Positions 17,594-25,255 of a stretch of DNA of 64,000 nt are shown here, piece by piece. Position 1 is the first letter of the stretch; each line of letters opens with the position of its first letter. The position numbers were made by a program, and so were the translations under genes. The notes under the pieces were generated by a model that worked only from the letters and a program-made list of their open reading frames with translations, was not told the origin of the DNA and did not search any database. The DNA comes from Saprospiraceae bacterium (GTDB lineage: Bacteria; Bacteroidota; Bacteroidia; Chitinophagales; Saprospiraceae): assembly GCA_025055285.1 (NCBI GenBank), contig JANWXM010000008.1:62001-126000 (forward strand), given 5' to 3'.

Positions 17594-18481
17594 TTAACAT
17601 TCTCCCAGCACGACTTCAGCCGGGACAATCTTACGAATCATGCCGCGCAAAATGGGCCCTCCGCCTCCTACCTCGATAAATTCGTTAATGCCATCCTTGA
17701 GCATGTTTTGAATGGTTTGCGTCCAACGTACTGGAGCAGTTAATTGGGCAATAAGGTTCTGGCGAATTTCATCGGGATCCGTAACAGGCAGCCCGTGCAC
17801 ATTTTGGTAAACTGGGCACACAGGCTTCCGAAAAGGCGTAGCTTCAATGGCTAAAGCCAACTCTTCCTGAGCAGGCTGCATGAGAGGAGAGTGAAAGGCG
17901 CCACCTACCGCTAATACGACAACGCGCTTGGCTCCTGCTTGTCGAAGCCGCTCTACTGCCCGCTCAACGCCCGCACGCGAACCAGAAATGACCAATTGTC
18001 CAGGAGAATTGTAATTAGCAGGAACCACCACCTCATCCGTAATCTCCGCGCAAATAGCCTCTACAACAGCGTCTTCCATGCCTAATACAGCGGCCATCGT
18101 GCTATCTACCAGCTCACAAGCGCGCTGCATTGCAAGAGCCCGCTGGTACACTAGGCGAAGGGCATCTTCGAAAGCTAATGCACCGGCAGCCGCAAGCGCT
18201 GTAAACTCTCCCAGCGAATGCCCTGCCACAGCATCGGGCCTAAAGGCTTCTCCCGCCACCCGAGTCCTGACCCAGCTTTCTAAAAACACCGCAGGTTGCG
18301 TCACTTTGGTCTGCGTTAGATCTTCTTTGGTGCCGCAAAACATGACATCGCTCAAACGCCAACCAAGGATCTGATTCGCCTGCTCAAAGTAGTCTCTAGC
18401 TAATGAACTACTCTCGTACAAGGCCTGACCCATTCCTTCAAACTGAGAACCTTGACCAGGAAATACATATGCTCTCTTCAT
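17594..18481 (-). CDS. fabD: Malonyl-CoA:ACP transacylase
   Basis: FabD transfers the malonyl group from CoA to acyl carrier protein, supplying extender units for type II fatty-acid synthesis in the cytoplasm. The 295-residue protein is full length. It has the N-terminal FPGQGSQFEGMG (7-18), the active-site GHSLGE with Ser89, Arg114 in the VYQRALAMQ segment, and the catalytic His197 in GGAFHSPLM. The C-terminal GGGPILRGMIRKI is typical. The gene begins 13 bases after the stop codon of the small gene upstream, so the two are probably co-transcribed. No other fab genes are adjacent. It is not part of a polyketide cluster in this window. Confidence 0.95.
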   Translation of the reverse strand: MKRAYVFPGQGSQFEGMGQALYESSSLARDYFEQANQILGWRLSDVMFCGTKEDLTQTKVTQPAVFLESWVRTRVAGEAFRPDAVAGHSLGEFTALAAAGALAFEDALRLVYQRALAMQRACELVDSTMAAVLGMEDAVVEAICAEITDEVVVPANYNSPGQLVISGSRAGVERAVERLRQAGAKRVVVLAVGGAFHSPLMQPAQEELALAIEATPFRKPVCPVYQNVHGLPVTDPDEIRQNLIAQLTAPVRWTQTIQNMLKDGINEFIEVGGGGPILRGMIRKIVPAEVVLGEC

Positions 18482-18494
18482 ACGTTAGGAATAC

Positions 18495-18923
18495 TTATGA
18501 TAAAAATACCTTTTTCAATGCGTTCCAAAGACGCCCCTTAAACTCCCGATTCGTCTCTAGAATAGCCAGGGCATGGGCGCGCAAAAAAATCGCCTGATGA
18601 AACTTAATCGGCTGATATTCAAACAACTCAATTTGCATACCTAAGTCACGAGGAGCAACGCCAAAAACTAAAACGACACGCGGCTGCTTCTCCCTCAGAA
18701 AACAGCCCAAACCACTAATTCTATTTGGCTGAATGGCAGCAAAGAGAGTATCTTTGTGCAAATCCAAGCCTACGGCGGTGAGTATTTTTTCTAAAAATGC
18801 TGTTTTATCACCCTTACTAGGCTCATCCAAGGCTATCACTGCCACCTGCTTTTGAAAATCACCGCGGACGACTTGAAGCAAAGACCTTTCGGGTATTCGA
18901 TATACAGCACCTCCTCCTGGCAT
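18495..18923 (-). CDS. Conserved small protein upstream of fabD, unknown function
   Basis: The 142-residue protein has no signal peptide or membrane segment. It shows an alternating alpha/beta pattern: VAVIALDEPSKGDKTAFLEKI, a central VVLVFGVAPRDLGM, and a helical end with NREFKGRLWNALKKVFL. This resembles a small Bacteroidota family sometimes annotated as a DNA polymerase III psi-like subunit, but I recall that only loosely and cannot confirm it. The VLVFG strand followed by a loop could also suggest a degenerate uracil-DNA-glycosylase-like fold. It is the first gene of a probable two-gene unit with fabD. The unusual start MPGGG is the first ATG. A -7-like box lies 25 bases upstream. Confidence 0.55.
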   Translation of the reverse strand: MPGGGAVYRIPERSLLQVVRGDFQKQVAVIALDEPSKGDKTAFLEKILTAVGLDLHKDTLFAAIQPNRISGLGCFLREKQPRVVLVFGVAPRDLGMQIELFEYQPIKFHQAIFLRAHALAILETNREFKGRLWNALKKVFLS

Positions 18924-18947
18924 AAGCTTTTTTTATTGGGATTTTGC

Positions 18948-18955
18948 CAAATTTA
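18948..18955 (-). promoter_or_regulatory. Possible -7 element (TAAATTTG)
   Basis: On the minus strand this reads TAAATTTG, an exact TAnnTTTG, about 25 bases before the start of the small gene that precedes fabD. No matching -33 TTTG lies 19-21 bases away. The region is AT-rich, so chance is possible. Confidence 0.3.
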
Positions 18956-19007
18956 ATTTCTTTTATTTTAAAAGGAACGCGATAAATTCAAAATTTCAAA
19001 AGATTAT

Positions 19008-19039
19008 TTTGTTGGCTCGAGCGCTCAATGTTAACTTTG
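19008..19039 (+). promoter_or_regulatory. Bacteroidota promoter of ilvE (TTTG-20-TAACTTTG)
   Basis: TTTG at 19008-19011 and TAACTTTG at 19032-19039 are separated by exactly 20 bases, a full match to the Bacteroidota housekeeping-sigma consensus. The predicted transcript starts about 7 bases further on, giving a leader of about 40 bases before the ATG at 19086. Confidence 0.7.
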
Positions 19040-19085
19040 CGAACGCTGTTGTGTTATCCTTTCATTTACAAAAACAAGCTTGCTC

Positions 19086-20213
19086 ATGGCGCTAAGTTCT
19101 TCCATTTCGGTAATCCCCACGAAGCGATCGCGAATTTCGTCGGTGGATTTTTCCAATATTCCCTTCGGGAAGGTCATTTCTGACCACATGTTTATTGCCG
19201 AATACAACGGCAAAGAATGGGTAAATTTCAGAATAGAGCCCTTTCGAAATTTAGAAATTTCTCCTGCTAACCTAGCCTTGCATTACGGTCAGAGCATCTT
19301 CGAAGGCATGAAAGCTACCAAACGCCACGGAGAGCCAGTACTTTTCCGACCTGATGCTCACATCAGGCGCTTAAACCTATCTGCTGAGCGCATGTGCATG
19401 CCTACCTTTCCAGAGGACATCTTTCTGCAGGCGTTGAAGATGCTAGTAGACCTTGACCGCGCCTGGATCCCCGAACAGGAAGAATACTCCCTTTACATCC
19501 GGCCATTGATGTTTGCCACGGATGCTTACTTTGGTGTACATGCTTCGGAAACCTACCAGTTTATCATCTTCACTGGTCCAGTAGGACCTTATTACCCCAA
19601 GCCCGTGCGGCTATGGGTAGAAGAAGTATTTACTCGCGCAGCGCAAGGCGGCGTAGGCGAGACTAAATGCGCAGGCAATTATGGTGCCTCTCTTCTGCCA
19701 ACTCAACGCGCGCGTCAAGCAGGTTACGACCAGATCATGTGGATGGACGCTCAGGAAAAAAAATACGTTCAGGAAGTTGGCACCATGAACCTCTTCTTCG
19801 TCATAGACGACAGAGTAATTACCCCAGCTACTACTGGAACCATCCTACGCGGCATCACTCGCGATAGTTTTATTACCTTGCTCAAAGATTGGGGATACAC
19901 CGTAGAAGACCGGCTTATTAGCATAACCGAAATTGCCGACGCCTACTGGAGAGGACGGCTTCAAGAATGTTTTGGCTCCGGCACAGCCGCTGTAGTCAGC
20001 CATGTGAGCGAAATTACCTGGCGCGACCGCAGACTAGAATTGCCACCAGTAGACGAACAACACCGACCCATTGGAACTCGTCTCAAAAATTACATCAACC
20101 AACTTCGAATTGGGCGAATACCTGACGAGTACGGATGGTTGCACTCCTGCGAGAATTCAGGAGTGTGGGACTTAGTCGCCCTCCAGCAAAAGGAAGCAAT
20201 GCCTATTAATTAA
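19086..20213 (+). CDS. ilvE: Branched-chain amino-acid aminotransferase
   Basis: This fold-type IV PLP enzyme performs the last step of Leu, Ile and Val synthesis and the first step of their breakdown, using glutamate/2-oxoglutarate. The 375-residue length and sequence match the larger BCAT subgroup: LALHYGQSIFEGMKA (63-77), RPDAHIRRLNLSAERM (88-103), YIRPLMFAT (137-145), and the PLP lysine Lys194 in GETKCAGNYGAS. VGTMNLFF and TGTILRGITRDS follow, as expected for the phosphate-binding region. I place the start at ATG 19086 and not at the in-frame TTG two codons earlier. The gene has its own well-matched promoter and appears monocistronic. Confidence 0.93.
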   Translation: MALSSSISVIPTKRSRISSVDFSNIPFGKVISDHMFIAEYNGKEWVNFRIEPFRNLEISPANLALHYGQSIFEGMKATKRHGEPVLFRPDAHIRRLNLSAERMCMPTFPEDIFLQALKMLVDLDRAWIPEQEEYSLYIRPLMFATDAYFGVHASETYQFIIFTGPVGPYYPKPVRLWVEEVFTRAAQGGVGETKCAGNYGASLLPTQRARQAGYDQIMWMDAQEKKYVQEVGTMNLFFVIDDRVITPATTGTILRGITRDSFITLLKDWGYTVEDRLISITEIADAYWRGRLQECFGSGTAAVVSHVSEITWRDRRLELPPVDEQHRPIGTRLKNYINQLRIGRIPDEYGWLHSCENSGVWDLVALQQKEAMPIN

Positions 20214-20551
20214 AAAAACACGCTGCTTGTAAAATACCTTCTTTGTTGTAGAAGCAAGCTAAACTTCTGAGATCCTTTGACTTGCTCTAGCTATGATGGG
20301 CAAAGTATCCCTTTCATTTCCTCGAACATCCCAACGAACTTTCTACTGTGCGCAAGCCCCGCATGCTAACAGGTTGGCTTACCGCTTCTAACGCCGTGCA
20401 AGACAGAGCAACAGATAGATCACCTCGTTTTAAAAATACGTTAAGACGCAATAGTGGCATATCCTTTGCGCAATAATGCGTAGCTCGCGCCGTTTCTTGA
20501 CTAAGCGATACCGTCATCTCGAAAAAAATACACACAATAAAATTCGCACAC

Positions 20552-20647
20552 ATGAAAGGGTGGAAAAAGTCATTCCTCTGGACGTTGCTGGCTGTAGCGG
20601 TAGTGCTTGTGCAAGCTTGCCACCGCGGTTACGGTTGCCCTTATTGA
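20552..20647 (+). CDS. Tiny 31-residue lipoprotein
   Basis: The frame codes for 31 residues: a positive start (MKGWKK), a hydrophobic core (LLAVAVVLV), a lipobox VQAC with Cys23, and a very short mature tail CHRGYGCPY. It fits a lipoprotein signal peptide followed by only nine residues. Tiny lipoproteins of this kind occur in Gram-negative bacteria and are often missed in annotation. The stop codon is clear. No exact promoter is seen; TATCCTTTG at about 20458-20466 is one base too long for the -7 consensus. The function is unknown. A chance frame is possible, but the combination of charge, core and lipobox argues for a real gene. Confidence 0.5.
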   Translation: MKGWKKSFLWTLLAVAVVLVQACHRGYGCPY

Positions 20648-20802
20648 CAACGGAAAAAATTGCCTCAAAAGCACTAGAACTCGGGCGATAAGTAGAGCGT
20701 AGTTTGACTACCGCGTGATGCCGAACTTCGAGCGCGTCACGGGAGGAGGCTTTTGCTTTACAGCATTTGTTGCTCATACAGCAAGGAGGGTGAGAGGGAT
20801 AT

Positions 20803-20925
20803 ATGCGTTTCGCTAAGAGTTCTTCTTACTGCGAATGTGGGTTAAAAGAAATTGCTCCACTTGACGAGGGTGTAAGTGCGAGTGGTGGTAAGGCCTATAA
20901 CATCACTGTGCTTGATGGTAGCTAA
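20803..20925 (+). CDS. Possible 40-residue small protein
   Basis: A 40-codon frame preceded by the Shine-Dalgarno-like AAGGAGGG (20783-20790), 12 bases before the ATG. The product has two close cysteines (YCECG) and no signal or membrane segment. Bacteroidota seldom depend on Shine-Dalgarno pairing and the spacing is long, so this may be chance. No relatives are recognised. Confidence 0.18.
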   Translation: MRFAKSSSYCECGLKEIAPLDEGVSASGGKAYNITVLDGS

Positions 20926-21485
20926 ATGGTAGCTATCCCCTGTTCTTCCCTGAACCCATTTTGCTGTTGCGCAATGCATTAACTTGCCCAATGGCCAAAG
21001 GTGAACTGGCGCATTGACCTATTGTTGGTTTCGGAGCACGTCAAGCAGGGATCATCTACCCACACCAAGTTGGCTAAGTAGTAGTATTTTGACACTTAAG
21101 GCCATCGCTGATGTTATTATGAGATAGAGCTCCAGCGTCATTCTTTTCCAAAGAATACAACTTCGGCGAGAAAGAATCCTTTGCTCTTCAAAAGAGGAGG
21201 CCTTGCTGTACAGCACGTCGGGGATTTCCAAACGGTGCCTCTAGTTATTTGCTTTTTGCTTTTGTGACGTTAGCAATTGCTGGGTAGGCTTCGAAACCTT
21301 TCTCCATTGTCCTTGGCGGCGTTTCCAAGATGAGAACGTTAACCTTTGCGTGCGCATTTGCTGCGGTACCATATTCTGGACTACAGACCGATGCGTTCTC
21401 GAGTAAGAGGTTTGGACATGGATAGCAGAAATCCCCCTTCTTTTCACCCTGCCGCTTCAAGCGCAATAAAGCAAGGCTTTTGCCT

Positions 21486-22802
21486 CTATCCTTTTTGTTC
21501 GCGAATTTGAAGGCATAGTAACGACGCTATACCCAATAAACCACCCCCAACCATCACAGCTCCAATTCGGTCGTTGCCTAGGACGTGCTCCATAATCGGC
21601 CCGAAAAAAAGCGTAGCAATGATCTCCGGCAAAACGATGAAAAAGTTAAAGATGCCCATGTAAACGCCCAACTTGTTTGACGGCAAGGTAGAAGCAAGCA
21701 TAGCATAGGGCATGGAAAGAATACTAGCCCACGCAATGCCTACACAAAACATGGATCCTAAAAGCCAATATTTGTTCGGTGCAAAGCCTACAGAGATTAG
21801 GCCAAGGGCTCCAATTGCCAAGCAGGCCATGTGCGTGTATCGCCGGCTATACTGGTCGGCAATAGTGGGCAAAAAAAAGGAAAAAAGAAAACATACCGCC
21901 GAATAAAAGCCAAAGCAGAGATTGCCCCACGCTACTCCCTCAGCATATAACGACGAATTTGTATCCGAAGCACCTAACACGTCGCGGGCTACTGCTGGAG
22001 TGAAGTAAAACCACATTAAAAATAACCCAGGCCAAGTGAAGAATTGTACTATGGCTACTTGGCGCATGGTCCGAGGCAAATGAAGGATATTGGTCAATAT
22101 TTCTTTAAATCCACGCCAAAAGCCCGCCGTCTTTGCTTTCTCGCGCTTAAACGCTTCTATATCGGCCGGCGGATACTCCTTGGTCGTAAGCACAGTATAA
22201 AGCACAGCACCTAGGTAGAAGAGTGCACCTACCGTGAAAACGGCCACTAAGTAGGGCGGAACGCCTTGGCTTACTTTCTGGGCATCTTCACCCATAATTT
22301 TCAAAATAACCGTCGGTAGAAGCGCAGCCAATACATTGCCGATGCCGATGAACATGCTCTGCATGGTATAACCGCGGTTAATTTGCGCTTCGGGCAGCAG
22401 ATCGCCTACAAAAGCGCGAAAAGGCTCCATGCTAATGTTAATACTAGCATCCAGAATCCATAGAAGTCCAGCAGCCATCCACAGGGCAGAAGAGTGCGGC
22501 ATTGCAATTAGTGCTAACGTAGCCAGAAGGGCACCTACCGTAAAATAAGGCCTTCGGCGTCCAAGGGGGCCCCACGTGCGGTCGCTCATGTAACCAATGA
22601 TGGGCTGTACCAATAGACCTGTCATTGGAGCGGCTAGCCACAAGAGCGGAATTTCGTCGGGCTTTGCCCCCAAATACTCGTAAATCGCACTCATGTTGCC
22701 CATCTGCATTCCCCAGCCCACCTGGATGCCGAGAAAGCCAAAACTCATGTTCCAAATCTGCCAGAAGCTCAGCGCAGGTTTTTCGCATCCCAGAGCAGTC
22801 AT
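21486..22802 (-). CDS. MFS sugar transporter, SLC45/GPH-like
   Basis: The 438-residue inner-membrane protein has about 12 hydrophobic segments and the features of the SLC45/sucrose-maltose-type branch of the major facilitator superfamily. These are an N-terminal FWQIWNMSFGFLGIQVGWGMQ and the loop YMSDRTWGPLGRRRPYF (about 71-87), the family's counterpart of the MFS RxGRR motif. DASINISMEPFRAFVGDL (about 118-135) follows, another conserved segment. Proton-coupled uptake of a disaccharide such as maltose or sucrose is likely, but no sugar hydrolase gene lies nearby to support a substrate. It appears to be a single gene. Confidence 0.82.
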   Translation of the reverse strand: MTALGCEKPALSFWQIWNMSFGFLGIQVGWGMQMGNMSAIYEYLGAKPDEIPLLWLAAPMTGLLVQPIIGYMSDRTWGPLGRRRPYFTVGALLATLALIAMPHSSALWMAAGLLWILDASINISMEPFRAFVGDLLPEAQINRGYTMQSMFIGIGNVLAALLPTVILKIMGEDAQKVSQGVPPYLVAVFTVGALFYLGAVLYTVLTTKEYPPADIEAFKREKAKTAGFWRGFKEILTNILHLPRTMRQVAIVQFFTWPGLFLMWFYFTPAVARDVLGASDTNSSLYAEGVAWGNLCFGFYSAVCFLFSFFLPTIADQYSRRYTHMACLAIGALGLISVGFAPNKYWLLGSMFCVGIAWASILSMPYAMLASTLPSNKLGVYMGIFNFFIVLPEIIATLFFGPIMEHVLGNDRIGAVMVGGGLLGIASLLCLQIREQKG

Positions 22803-22975
22803 ATCTAAGGTGATGTAAGTGCGCAGTAGAAAAAATACCTACCCATCGCAACATCCTTCGCTCAAAAGGTACGTGGTGGCCTTCTTTTTTTCGCCAGCGA
22901 AGAAAAAGAGAACAATTGTTGCTTCAACGTTGTACGCAGCTACTTGAAGGCCGAAGCCGAGGAATTAAACGAGAA

Positions 22976-23398
22976 TCAGTAGTCGTCGCTATCGTCAGGG
23001 ATATCGTCATCTTCGTCGTCGCTGTCGCGGCGGCGACGGGTAGGAATAATATGGTCGTCTTCATCCAAGGTGCCACTATCGTCGTAGTCCTCCTCTTCTT
23101 CCTCTGCTTCGGCAATCAGTTCAGGATCAACCTCAAGGTCGGCAAAACCTTCGCGCAGCACGCCTTCTTCGTCGTAGTCTTCATCCTCGCTAATGATGCG
23201 CTTAGCTTCTTGTGCAGTCATCCGGATGAGGTAATAGGTGTCTTCCGTTTCAAAGGGTAGGGCAGACACCAATTGTCCCTCTTGATTCCGGTACTGGATG
23301 AGGTGCGCTACAAACCCTGTCGGGTATGCCATCTTTACCCGGCGAATGATTTCTTCTGGTAGCGCGTGATAATCCTTAATAACTCGTTTCTTGGACAA
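22976..23398 (-). CDS. Bacteroidota-specific protein with very acidic tail
   Basis: The 140-residue protein has a folded-looking first half (MSKKRVIKDYHALPEEII, then YRNQEGQLVSALPFETEDTYYLIRM). The second half is almost all Asp and Glu, with a short basic patch PTRRRR before the final acidic run. I recall closely similar proteins widely in Bacteroidota, always uncharacterised. An acidic tail of this type could bind a basic partner (RNA-polymerase or ribosomal protein), but that is inference. The start codon is TTG. I accept it because family members begin MSKKRVIKDY at this point and the next ATG would remove the most conserved part. A full-consensus promoter lies 77 bases upstream. Confidence 0.75.
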   Translation of the reverse strand: MSKKRVIKDYHALPEEIIRRVKMAYPTGFVAHLIQYRNQEGQLVSALPFETEDTYYLIRMTAQEAKRIISEDEDYDEEGVLREGFADLEVDPELIAEAEEEEEDYDDSGTLDEDDHIIPTRRRRDSDDEDDDIPDDSDDY

Positions 23399-23474
23399 GG
23401 TCGGAGCAATTTTGGGTTATTGATAATCAAATTTTTATAGAAAATCTATTTTCGATAAAAGCAACTCATGCGGG

Positions 23475-23507
23475 CAAAGTTAATCGAATGAATCGAGCAA
23501 GTTCAAA
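23475..23507 (-). promoter_or_regulatory. Bacteroidota promoter (TTTG-21-TAACTTTG) of acidic-tailed gene
   Basis: On the minus strand TTTG (23507-23504) and TAACTTTG (23482-23475) are separated by 21 bases, a full match to the Bacteroidota consensus with the same -7 octamer as the ilvE promoter. It predicts a leader of about 70 bases before the TTG start. Confidence 0.65.
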
Positions 23508-23681
23508 ACTTTGATGCGCGTTTTTTTCGCGCAAGCAAAACGAGAGTCAGGGGAGCGACAGTAAGATGCTTAAGCCTCTCACCAAATAAAGAAAGCTCAG
23601 AAAAATACTATAAGCAAGCCCACTCTTGGTAGCTGCTCACCTACTTTTTTGCTAAAAGGCAAGCACGCGAAAGTCGAGCTT

Positions 23682-24473
23682 TTATTTTCTAAAAAGAGCA
23701 ATCAAAAAAGTAACTACAGATAAGATGCCTGTGGTATAAGTAACGATTCGAGTAGCCGGATCTGCAACAGCAGCCACTTTAGAGCGGCCAGGTTCAACAT
23801 ATATAATGTCGTTTTGTTGTAAGTAATATACGGGAGAGGAGAACAGCTGGTCAGTCTGGAGGTTTATACGGGTAAAGATGCGCTGTCCATTTTGTTCTCG
23901 AATGTGAAGAATATTTGTTCGGTTGGCATAAGGCGACAAATCGCCCGCGCGCCCCAAAGCTTCGAGCAGGGTAATGCGCGGAGAAGTTATGGTATAGGTA
24001 CCTGGCTGATTAACTTCACCCAACACGGTGATTCGAAAATTAATAAAACGAACCTGAACGACGACATCGCGCACATACGTCTTCAGGCGTGCCTCTAGAG
24101 TATCCTTCACTTGAGAGAGCGTGAGTCCTGCCACAGGTACAGCCCCAAGTAAGGGAAAGTCAATGTTGCCTTCGCCGTTGACTAGGTATCCCAAGAAGAT
24201 TTCTACCATTTGTGGCTGCGCAGCCGATAAGGGATTAGCCTCTGAAAAGCCCTGCCAGTTGAAGGGTGCAACCGCCTCAGCTTCAGAACTATGGACAACG
24301 ATGTGCAGAATGTCACCCCTTTGCACCACGGGCTCCATCCATGCTGAAGCTTGCTGCTGCGGTGTGCTACGAAAAGCTACTAAATCCCTGCGCATCACAC
24401 AGCTGCTGCTCCCCATCGCTATCAACAACCCGAGCATCCATCCAAGAGGTGATGCGAACACCAATAGCCTCAT
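23682..24473 (-). CDS. Polysaccharide export outer-membrane lipoprotein (OPX), second copy
   Basis: This Wza-type protein should form part of the outer-membrane channel for capsule or exopolysaccharide. From the ATG that overlaps the upstream stop codon, it has a signal peptide with a lipobox ending GSSSC (Cys25). A poly-export domain follows (VVQRGDILHIVV, then VNGEGNIDFPLLGAVPVAGL). Next is an SLBB domain (FRITVLGEVNQPGTYT) and a final region with YYLQQNDIIYVEP. A hydrophobic segment at the very end (YTTGILSVVTFLIALF) fits a membrane-crossing helix. I reject the start 20 codons upstream because ATG 24473 forms an ATGA overlap with the previous gene. It is the last gene of the operon and similar to the preceding copy. 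Confidence 0.85.
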   Translation of the reverse strand: MRLLVFASPLGWMLGLLIAMGSSSCVMRRDLVAFRSTPQQQASAWMEPVVQRGDILHIVVHSSEAEAVAPFNWQGFSEANPLSAAQPQMVEIFLGYLVNGEGNIDFPLLGAVPVAGLTLSQVKDTLEARLKTYVRDVVVQVRFINFRITVLGEVNQPGTYTITSPRITLLEALGRAGDLSPYANRTNILHIREQNGQRIFTRINLQTDQLFSSPVYYLQQNDIIYVEPGRSKVAAVADPATRIVTYTTGILSVVTFLIALFRK

Positions 24474-25246
24474 TTTGTAGCAGTAACGAGAGTGACCAAC
24501 AAGCCCAGCGCCGAAATGATGGGCAAGGCCCATTGCAAGTATTTAGTTGTCACATCTGCTGTTTCGCCCACTTTGGCCTTCAAGGGTTCTACATAAATAA
24601 TGTCGCCTTGTTGAATATAAAAATACGGCGATTGAAAAACATCGCGGCGATGCAAGTTAATGCGGCCGTACTGACGCCGACCATCTGTCTGGCGGATGAT
24701 CAAGATATTTTCGCGATTGCCGTACTTGGCAACATCACCCGCCATGCTGAGCGCCTCTAAAATGCTAACGCGTTCATAGGGAACAGTATAGGTGCCTGCT
24801 TTGTTGACTTCACCCAATACCGAAAAGCGAAAATTAGCCAATTTAACGTTGACGATCGGATTTTTCAGGTAAGGCTCTATGTAGCGTGTGATGGTGTCGC
24901 GCGCCTCTTGAGTAGTAAGCCCTACCACGCGCACGCGTCCGGCCATAGGGAGGTTGACGCACCCGTGCACGTCTACCAAGTAGGTGGGTTCAACGACACC
25001 GCCTGCACCGGCTCCTGGAGTGGCTGCCGCCTGAAAAGGCGCTGTGGCTTTGGGGTCGGCTATCTGGCTAAGGACCGTGATTGCAAGCAAATCGTCGTAC
25101 TGGATACGCAACGTGGGATGATGAAATGCTCCTGCCAAGCTATCAAAAGGAGGACCTACGTCAAAATTGATCAACTGGCGATGTTCGATGCATGCAGCCT
25201 GCATGAGCACCAGTGCTCCAAAAATAACGGCGTAAAAGACCTTCAT
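24470..25246 (-). CDS. Polysaccharide export outer-membrane lipoprotein (OPX), first copy
   Basis: A second Wza-type export protein, directly before the other and overlapping it by ATGA, so the two are translationally coupled. It has a lipoprotein signal peptide (lipobox MQAAC, Cys19). The poly-export domain contains LRIQYDDLLAITVL and LVDVHGCVNLPMAGRVRVVG. The SLBB domain is marked by FRFSVLGEVNKAGTYTV, followed by YIQQGDIIYVEP and a C-terminal hydrophobic helix. The two copies are clearly paralogous over their whole length. Having two OPX proteins in one operon could mean a hetero-oligomeric channel or two alternative ones. I prefer ATG 25246 to an in-frame TTG two codons earlier. Confidence 0.85.
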   Translation of the reverse strand: MKVFYAVIFGALVLMQAACIEHRQLINFDVGPPFDSLAGAFHHPTLRIQYDDLLAITVLSQIADPKATAPFQAAATPGAGAGGVVEPTYLVDVHGCVNLPMAGRVRVVGLTTQEARDTITRYIEPYLKNPIVNVKLANFRFSVLGEVNKAGTYTVPYERVSILEALSMAGDVAKYGNRENILIIRQTDGRRQYGRINLHRRDVFQSPYFYIQQGDIIYVEPLKAKVGETADVTTKYLQWALPIISALGLLVTLVTATK

Positions 25247-25255
25247 CAGCAAACT

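Larger units (their letters stand above)
20214..21485. other. 1.27-kb gene-poor stretch with one tiny lipoprotein frame
   Basis: No standard-length gene is visible between ilvE and the sugar transporter. It holds a 31-codon lipoprotein-like frame (20552-20647) and a 40-codon frame (20803-20925) preceded by AAGGAGGG, both listed separately. The minus-strand frames at 21241-21466 show no recognisable sequence. I see no tRNA-like fold. Confidence 0.4.

Noticed and set aside
22916-23260. 114-codon hydrophobic plus-strand protein
   Set aside because: Antisense shadow of the acidic-tailed gene: runs of GAC/GAG codons read as Val/Ile/Phe on the other strand and imitate membrane helices.
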